Assembly: GCA_930367215.1 (NCBI GenBank)
Contig: OV884059.1
Coordinates: forward strand, 221,704,803 to 221,768,802
DNA length: 64,000 nucleotides
Direction: 5' to 3'
Origin: Pollenia angustigena
Lineage: Eukaryota > Arthropoda > Insecta > Diptera > Polleniidae
This document shows positions 57,790-64,000 of the stretch, piece after piece. Under the pieces are notes generated by a model, which was given only the letters and a program-made list of their open reading frames with translations, made no database searches and was not told the origin of the DNA. The stretch's first letter is position 1. Each line of letters starts with the position of its first letter. The position numbers and the translations under genes were made by a program.

Positions 57790-58489
57790 TACTGATTGCG
57801 GTTGTGTTACTGTATGCATGTGTCTGTAAATCGATGTGTTTAATGTTGATATTTTGTACGTGCTGATTGACTGACTGACTACTGTGTCTGGCTGCACTGT
57901 CACACAAAATTCACCTTTTATCAACACATGTATGGTTAGGTTAATATGCAACTACTATTTTACATTGTATGCAGATTGTATTGAACAAGTATATAAAGTG
58001 GAATCGTGTGTAACTTGGTAAAATATTTTGTAAGCATGCGTGTGTGAAGTGTATGTATTTGTAATGTGGCTGTTAAAATGTTTGTTTGGATGTTATGTTC
58101 AATAGGCTGATAAACCACATACAAACAACAAGATTAATAATGTTGGCATACAACTGCATACACACAAAGGTATATACATACATACACATATATGTCATAT
58201 AAACTAAAGTACATGTTGCATTTAGGTGTATGTTTATGTTTGGTGGTATGAAATGAACACGTTTTATTTTATAGTTAATGTATATTTATATGCTTTTATT
58301 TTTAATAAAATTTTAATTAATTAGACAAAATTATGTGATAGTTTTTTATTTTTACAAAGTTTTTTTTTGTAAAATCGAAGCTGTTCTTATTTTTTCTAAA
58401 TCCAGCTCACTTATGAAAATTTGGAAGGACTAGATTAATGCTAAAAACATTTAAGTTCAGGTTAAAAATCTTATACAGGGAGGCGCATA
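57790..58489. other. intergenic DNA rich in TGTATG/CATACA motifs
   Basis: No gene or element boundary recognised. Confidence 0.55.
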
Positions 58490-59620
58490 AGTAACATTAT
58501 GACTGAATTAGTGAAAAAATAAGCTCAAAAAAGATAAACCAACTGTTTATTGTTGGTGTTTTGTCTAAGCTTTGATATCGTTGCGAGTAAGACTTGAGTG
58601 TTGTAATTCTCATTCGCTTTACAGTTGTATTTGAATAAAGCTAAAGATTTTCCAAAATCTTTGGAAAAACGTTTCCTGATAATCTGGCCTAAGCAACCAG
58701 TGAAATGCGTATAGGAACTAAATTTGCCCCAAACAATTAATTTAAATTATTTATCAAAAATAAACATTGTAAATTTAGCACGTGATAACGAAATCTTAAC
58801 GAAGAAAAAATTTTTGATTTACTTTTTTTTAGAATCAGCTTTGAAAATTTATCATGGAAGGACTCAACAACCTAGTACGAAAGTCAAATTTATTTAATTT
58901 TACTTTTAAAGTCAGCATTTGATTATTCAGACACAACGATGAAAAAGGATAATAAGCGATGGGGTCCACTTTCACCGCTATGATCCCGTGAATATACAAA
59001 ATTTCAGAATATGGGGAACCCAAATTTAAATGTACCCACTAAGAGGCATATTAATTTTTTACCATATTTTTTAAAAACAAAAAATCAAAACGAAGGTGTG
59101 GTTAATGTGAATGGCATTCAATACCAAGCGATGATTAAAAATTGTTTGAGGCCCGAGGTAGAGAACAATCCAGAATTGTTTTTTAAATGATATAGAACCA
59201 AAGCTCACACAGCTCTTCCAACAATGGCTCTCATGTGCGAAATTTTTGGCAATAGAATACTATTGCGTTTATCTGATTTTAACCAGCCACCGCGTTCTCC
59301 CGATTGCGGCTCCCAATTTTCTTTAGGCTAAACAGTAACTTTACCTTACCTTATTAAAATAAGTCCAATTAATTTCTTACAGATTGAAACGTTATATTTT
59401 ACTGCTTACTATAATCGTTCTTATTGCTTTACATACAACACAATAAAGAAGCTGATTTGCAACGTTGCTGTTACACCCGGCTAACTGAGACCTAAGCCAA
59501 GAGCCAACCAACAGATTAAGGCGAATATCCGACAAGAATTGAGGGCACTGGAACCTGAAATTATAGGAGAAGTTGTGTAAGAAGTTACCATTTAAAAGAT
59601 ATTATCTTTAAAACATAACT
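58490..59620 (+). pseudogene. mariner-like element relic
   Basis: It begins with a terminus-like CAGGGAGGCGCATAAGTAAC (about 58476). The transposase is readable only in patches: VVNVNGIQYQAMIKNCLRPE (59097-59156), a stop-laden THTALPTMA region in place of the second catalytic Asp, then SDFNQPPRSPDCGSQF (59272-59320) around the third Asp. Multiple frameshifts and stops. A different, older lineage than 25525-26402. Confidence 0.65.
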
Positions 59621-59680
59621 TGAACACATTTCCAAGCTATAATCTACGTTAAATAAAATTAGAAAGAAAAATATTATTAA

Positions 59681-60572
59681 CTAGCTGATCCGACAGACGT
59701 TGTACTTTCCAAATTAGAAAAAATGCTTGCGTTCGATTTTTAAAATCCGTTAAAAAAAAATTAACAGTTGAAAGAAAAATTATTCAAATCGATGGAGCCG
59801 TTTTCTGATTTTAGGTAAATCGAAAAAAGTGGGCTTAAAGTGGGCGGGGCAAAACTTTTTCTTTTAGTAAAAACTTAAGTTGGACCATGGCGATGATGTT
59901 AAAGAAAAAATCGTCCAAACCGGTCAAGCCGTTCTCAAGTTATGCGCTTAATAGAAAAAGTGGGCGTAAAAGTAGGCGTGGTACATTTTTCTTTCGATGA
60001 AAACGTAAAATGGATTAATACGAACATTTAAAAGAAAAATTAGTCAAATCTATGGAGCCGTTTTTTGATTTTAGGTAAATCGAAAAAAGTGGGCGGGGCA
60101 AAATGTTCTTTCCGTAAAAACCTTAGTTGGACCATGGCAATCATTTTAAATCAAAAATCATCCAAATCGGTCAAGCCGTTCTCAAGTTATGCGCTTAATA
60201 GAAAAAGTGGGCATAAAAGTAGGCGTGGTAAAGTTTTCTTTCGATGAAAACCTAAAATGGGTTAATACGAACATTTTAAAGAAAAATTTGTCAAATCGAT
60301 GGAGACGTTTTCTGATTTTAAGTAATTCGAAAAAGTGGGCGTAAAAGTGGGCGGGGCAAAATGTTATTTTCGTATAAATCTAAGTTGGACCATGACGATC
60401 ATTTTAAAGAAAAAATCGTCCAAATTATTTAGAAGTCATTGGAGATGCAATATGAAAATTGGATTTTGCCACGCCCCTCCGCCCGCAGACCGAAAATCAA
60501 CAATCAGACTTCACAGTGTCACCCGCCTGAATATTCTGAAGATCCCCTGAAAACTGCATCAAAATCGGCCTA
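59681..60572 (-). mobile_element. Helitron-like element (3' end left, 5' end in the microsatellite)
   Basis: On the minus strand it ends GTCTGTCGGATCAGCTAG|T at 59681, with a small CG-TCTGT-CG hairpin before it. The body consists of three to four ~250-bp repeats with GTTTTCTGATTTTAGGTAAA, AAAGTGGGCGGGGCAAAA and AGTTGGACCATGGC, the same units as 18400-18845. Its 5' side passes into the (ACAT)n tract. No Rep/helicase. Confidence 0.7.
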
Positions 60573-60614
60573 GCATACATTCATACATACATACATACAT
60601 ACATACATACATAC

Positions 60615-60645
<31 letters not shown>

Positions 60646-60694
60646 CATACAAACATACATACATACATACATACATACATACATACATACATAC
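60573..60694. repeat. (ACAT)n microsatellite, LINE target site
   Basis: About 29 near-perfect ACAT (CATA) units with a few single-base variants (TCAT, TTAC, AAAC). The tract stops where the R1-clade LINE begins. Confidence 0.9.
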
Positions 60695-61378
60695 AGATAG
60701 GGCTGGCTCAGGCTACTATCGGGGTCAGCAGGTGGCGGATCGCTGAATGGCCTGCAGATACGTAGGTTCGCTGCGAATATCTAATAAGCAGTCCCCGACC
60801 AAGAGCGGCAGGGTATGAGGGTACACCATAAAAAGGTGTTAATGCCCGTAGAAGACTATGCGACGTGGCGAGTGGGTACCGCCACTAAATAGGTATCCTC
60901 CATGGGGGTGCACTCAAGAGAGGTGCAGTTGGGAGAGTGACGCCTCCGTGGTTCCCCCAGTCATTCTTTCCGCCGAAGGGCATTAAGATCAAGTCCAGTA
61001 CGGTCTTAATTATGGTATTTCTGGAAAACTGGCACGATTTGACATAAACCTGGGCTGACAGCTGTGGTATTCTGGAACCTGAGTATGCATAAGTGGAATT
61101 CTGCAAAAATGGCTTCCCGGCTAATGCTACAACTGCCTCCGTCCCACCAAAACCTAGCAAGTCTCAAAGTACTTTCGAGGTTCGTCGCCGTTAAGTTGGT
61201 GCTTGCAGGATCGGATGTTTGTTCCCGACTTACACGGATCTGGCTCTGAACAGAAGGTTTCATAAGAACCTTTTGTCAACCCTCGCATGGCCTCACTGCT
61301 TGCAAAGACAACCATGGGATCTTGACGTGACTGCATAATCGAATCGGAGATAGAGGCTTTGAGTTGGGACCCAATAAC
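60695..61378 (+). mobile_element. 5' UTR of an R1-clade LINE
   Basis: GC-richer sequence from AGATAGGGCTGGCTCAGG to the first ATG of ORF1, ~680 bp. The boundary is the abrupt end of the ACAT repeats. Short frames on both strands here are not recognised as genes. As in other R1-like elements the internal promoter should lie in this segment (inferred). The element continues beyond the window. Confidence 0.75.
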
Positions 61379-62740
61379 ATGAATTTTGAAAACAAACAAC
61401 AAGGAGATATCGTGAAGATGAGAGATGAAAGGGGCGTAGAGAGCCCATTCGCAAGGAGTTCTGTGATAATGAGATCACCAACAGCAACTGTGGCAAGTGA
61501 GACATCTAGCAGCTGCGAAAATCCAAGTAGTAAAAATATGGACAAGTTAGGTGGTAAAATTAAGAGACTAATTGATTTTCTTAAAGGGAAAACTAACGTG
61601 CATAAGGAGATTGTTACACTTTCTCGTGAGATAGAGGCGCTGTTTATGCAAGTGTCGGAAGAGAATAATAGTGCGACCGCAAAAAGTGACGAAACCGTAC
61701 TTATTAGCACGCATACCCAAACAGAGGAGGCATTATGGCAAAAACTACCGCAAATAGCTGCTCCCAAACGGAAGAGAGATATCACAACCCTCAGCCCAAA
61801 AGAGAACAAGCCAAAGAAGAAAAAGGATACTATCCAAAAGATAACTGGTAATGGTGTAGAAAACTGTACAATGGGCAATACTGTTTTGACAGACACCATA
61901 GCCGAAATATCGCAAGGTGAAAGGACCAACTCTGATTGGGTCAAAGTTCGCCCAAGGGCTAAAAATAGAAAGAAACCTGTTAAGACAAGGAATAGAAGGA
62001 AAACGGGCCGCCCAGATGCACTTGTAATCCAGACATGTGGAGAAACCTTGTACGCCGACATACTAAAGAAAGTAAAAATAGATCCTAAGTTGGAAATTCT
62101 TGGCCAGAATGTAAATAATATAAGGAAAACTGCGAGAGGTGAACTACTTCTGGAACTTAATAAGCCTGCGCATCAGAGTACATGTGAGTTTAGGCACACA
62201 ATAGAAGAAGTCCTTGGCACGACGGCAGAAGTTCGGGCGTTGACTCATGAAATAGTTCTCGAAATAAGAGATATTGATGAGGTTACAGATAGAGAAGACG
62301 TTTACGAGGCGTTAGTGAACCTATCTGAAGAGTTCAAAACACTGCAGCTTTCTGCAATAAAATCTTTGAGGAGAGCTTACGGAGGTACACAAACGGCCAC
62401 CATTAGCCTTAGTACTGGATTAGCAAACAGACTACTGGAAGTCGCTAAAATCCGCATCGGATGGGTCCGGTGCCGAATACGAGAAAAAATAAGCCCAAGA
62501 AGATGCTTTAAATGTCTAGACTTTGGTCATCCAACTTCTAATTGCAGAAGCCAATTTGATCATTCAGGCAAATGCCTACGGTGTGGAGGAACTGGACACA
62601 AAATAAAAACGTGTAAGGAAAGCCCCGTTTGTATGCTTTGTAGTAGTGCTGCCTCTAGCACCAAGAGCGACCATGTAACAGGATGCGCAATTTGTCCATA
62701 CTATCAAAAAGCGCTTCAGTCCCTTAAAACTGGAAAATGA
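61379..62740 (+). CDS. R1-clade LINE ORF1 (Gag-like nucleic-acid-binding protein)
   Basis: 453 codons from the first ATG at 61379. The N-terminal half is charged and lysine-rich (residues ~130-230, with basic runs such as PKRKR and NKPKKKK). A conserved-looking middle follows (residues ~230-370: KVKIDPKLEILGQNVNNIRK, RGELLLELNK, RRAYGGTQTATISL). The C-terminus has three zinc knuckles at about residues 376-436: two of the form C-x2-C-x4-H-x4-C (CFKCLDFGHPTSNC, CLRCGGTGHKIKTC) and a third C-x2-C-x10-H-x3-C. Three knuckles are typical of R1/LOA-type ORF1 proteins, which package the LINE RNA. The stop TGA overlaps the ORF2 start (ATGA), suggesting coupled re-initiation. The frame is intact, so the copy is probably young. 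Confidence 0.9.
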   Translation: MNFENKQQGDIVKMRDERGVESPFARSSVIMRSPTATVASETSSSCENPSSKNMDKLGGKIKRLIDFLKGKTNVHKEIVTLSREIEALFMQVSEENNSATAKSDETVLISTHTQTEEALWQKLPQIAAPKRKRDITTLSPKENKPKKKKDTIQKITGNGVENCTMGNTVLTDTIAEISQGERTNSDWVKVRPRAKNRKKPVKTRNRRKTGRPDALVIQTCGETLYADILKKVKIDPKLEILGQNVNNIRKTARGELLLELNKPAHQSTCEFRHTIEEVLGTTAEVRALTHEIVLEIRDIDEVTDREDVYEALVNLSEEFKTLQLSAIKSLRRAYGGTQTATISLSTGLANRLLEVAKIRIGWVRCRIREKISPRRCFKCLDFGHPTSNCRSQFDHSGKCLRCGGTGHKIKTCKESPVCMLCSSAASSTKSDHVTGCAICPYYQKALQSLKTGK

Positions 62741-64000
62741 GAATACTCCAAATAAATCTCAACCACTGTCAAGCCGCCCAAGAGCTGCTAAAACAGAATG
62801 TTCGTGAATTAAATGTCGACATCGCCATACTCAGTGAACAATATCAAAACGTTGAATCCCCAAACTGGGTGTCTAATGGTTCAAACACTTCAGCAATCTC
62901 GTCGGTCAACAAGTTATTACTACAGGACAAAACAACACCACAATGTGGATTTACCCGCGCCACAGTTTCTGGAATACACATCTACAGTTGCTATATTCCA
63001 CCAAGATACACTATAGGAGAATTCGAAACCATTATCGACAACATAGTCTCTGATGCGATCCCTAGAAATCCTGTACTAATTGCAGGTGATTTCAATGCAT
63101 GGGCTACTGACTGGGGCAGCTCCCGCACAGATGGAAGAGGTAGGATACTACTTGAAGCATTTTCGGTACTTGGCGTGGTGTTAATGAACACAGGAAATGA
63201 GCAAACTTTTAGAAGAGGAGAAAGTGGGTCAATTATTGACATAGCTTTTGCCAGCAGTAGTATTGTAAGTCGAGTAAAATGGAATCTGTCTGATATTTAC
63301 ACACACAGCGATCACTATGCAATAACCATAGACATAGCACTTGACAAACCACCCGCACCTGTCAATATTCGGACAAAAAAGTTGGCAGGCTGGAAAGTTA
63401 ACACATTTGATAAAGATGTATTCAAAACCACAATGGAGGACCTTAACCTGTATGGCCAACCTGAAGCTATGGCAGAACAATTAGTTAACAGAATCTCCCG
63501 AGCATGTGATGCATCCATGGTGAGAAGGAAAAACAGCATTAATAAGCAACCAGTCTATTGGTGGAATGAAGAAATAGCCCAGCTGAGATCAGAATGTCTG
63601 CATGCTAGGCGACAATATACGAGAACGCGAGGCAGACCGAAGAATGAAATTCATCACCAAACGTTTAAAGCTAAGAGAAAATCGCTTAAGTTAGCGATAC
63701 GTAGAAGCAAGATAAGACGTTTTCTTGATATCTGTGATGATCTTGAGAATAACCCATGGGGACTTGCCTACAAATTGGTAACAAAGAAACTTAAATGTTT
63801 TAATCCCTCAGCACCTACAGATGAGTCAGTCCTTAAAGGAATCGTGGAACACCTTTTTCCTTATGAAACACCGACTTCCTTTGATAATAACATACATGAA
63901 GAGTTATATAACTATCCCCTCGTGACAAATTCTGAAATCGAAGATGCAATCGTAAAATTCCAAGATAAGAAAGCTCCGGGTTTGGACTGTATACCAAATC
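62737..64000 (+). CDS. R1-clade LINE ORF2 (endonuclease-reverse transcriptase), 5' part
   Basis: An open frame from ATG 62737 to the window end (421 codons, no stop), beginning MRILQINLNHCQAAQELL. Residues 1-230 are an APE-type endonuclease: N of INLNH, E of LSEQY, GDFNAWATDWGS (G117, D118), SIIDIAF and SDHYAI (S191, D192, H193). The opening is characteristic of the R1 clade (QINLNHC..AQ.LL). After a basic linker (residues ~265-330) the RT begins at about residue 412 with KAPGLDC. The rest of the RT and the 3' end lie outside. It overlaps ORF1 by 4 nt (ATGA). The (ACAT)n tract immediately 5' of the element fits the target of the Waldo group within R1. All visible catalytic residues are present. 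Confidence 0.9.
   Translation, partial: MRILQINLNHCQAAQELLKQNVRELNVDIAILSEQYQNVESPNWVSNGSNTSAISSVNKLLLQDKTTPQCGFTRATVSGIHIYSCYIPPRYTIGEFETIIDNIVSDAIPRNPVLIAGDFNAWATDWGSSRTDGRGRILLEAFSVLGVVLMNTGNEQTFRRGESGSIIDIAFASSSIVSRVKWNLSDIYTHSDHYAITIDIALDKPPAPVNIRTKKLAGWKVNTFDKDVFKTTMEDLNLYGQPEAMAEQLVNRISRACDASMVRRKNSINKQPVYWWNEEIAQLRSECLHARRQYTRTRGRPKNEIHHQTFKAKRKSLKLAIRRSKIRRFLDICDDLENNPWGLAYKLVTKKLKCFNPSAPTDESVLKGIVEHLFPYETPTSFDNNIHEELYNYPLVTNSEIEDAIVKFQDKKAPGLDCIPN

Noticed and set aside
61276..62061. 261-codon minus-strand frame rich in Leu/Phe/Ser
   Set aside because: Antisense shadow of the R1-clade ORF1, whose zinc knuckles identify the coding strand.

Overview
The window looks like repeat-rich nuclear DNA from a higher dipteran, probably a calyptrate fly (house-fly, stable-fly or blow-fly type). 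The base composition is strongly A+T-rich. It contains DINE-1/mini-me repeats with the dipteran core and the (GTCY)n microsatellite. The non-LTR retrotransposons are of insect type (R1, Jockey/CR1, I-like), and there are many hAT, mariner, piggyBac, Transib, Helitron and PIF-type remnants. The species is inferred. I found no convincing host protein-coding exon, rRNA, functional tRNA or CRISPR array. Nearly everything that can be recognised is transposable-element sequence, dated by who is inserted into whom.

Layout. 0-7.3 kb: mariner relics (one split by an 8-bp-TSD inverted-repeat element), a LINE relic and small inverted-repeat elements. 7.97-9.86 kb: a 1.9-kb element with ~470-bp inverted arms around one intact cysteine-rich ORF (195 aa). 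10.4-11.6 kb: a 5'-truncated Jockey-like LINE and a double inverted repeat. 12.3-14.8 kb: a hAT-type element filled with a DINE-1-like copy and two nested inverted-repeat elements. 15-18.3 kb: MITEs and perfect hairpins. 18.4-24 kb: Helitron-like elements and a CR1-like LINE interrupted by a giant hAT-type palindrome, itself interrupted by a piggyBac-type MITE. 24.4-26.4 kb: a LINE relic and an internally deleted mariner. 28.4-30.9 kb: three inverted-repeat elements. 33.2-33.8 kb: a minisatellite. 34.8-36.2 kb: a DINE-1 copy.

36.9-53.5 kb: a single hAT-type element bounded by a perfect 8-bp target duplication (AGTGCAAT), expanded to 16.6 kb by nested insertions. These are another hAT (with DINE-1 inside), a piggyBac-like element (with a nearly intact LINE inside), and a two-layer inverted-repeat element. 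The last carries a GC-rich 267-bp tandem array, which holds a Transib, which in turn holds a Helitron.

54.4-60.7 kb: a Transib-like MITE, a pogo-like element, a MITE, a mariner relic and a Helitron ending in an (ACAT)n array. 60.7-64.0 kb: the 5' part of an apparently intact R1-clade LINE, with ORF1 and ORF2 overlapping as ATGA. It sits directly behind the (ACAT)n tract, the target known for the Waldo group; ORF2 runs off the window.

The only intact-looking proteins are the 195-aa cysteine-rich protein and the two R1-clade ORFs. The CR1-like ORF2 has a single internal stop. All family assignments are from sequence reading only.
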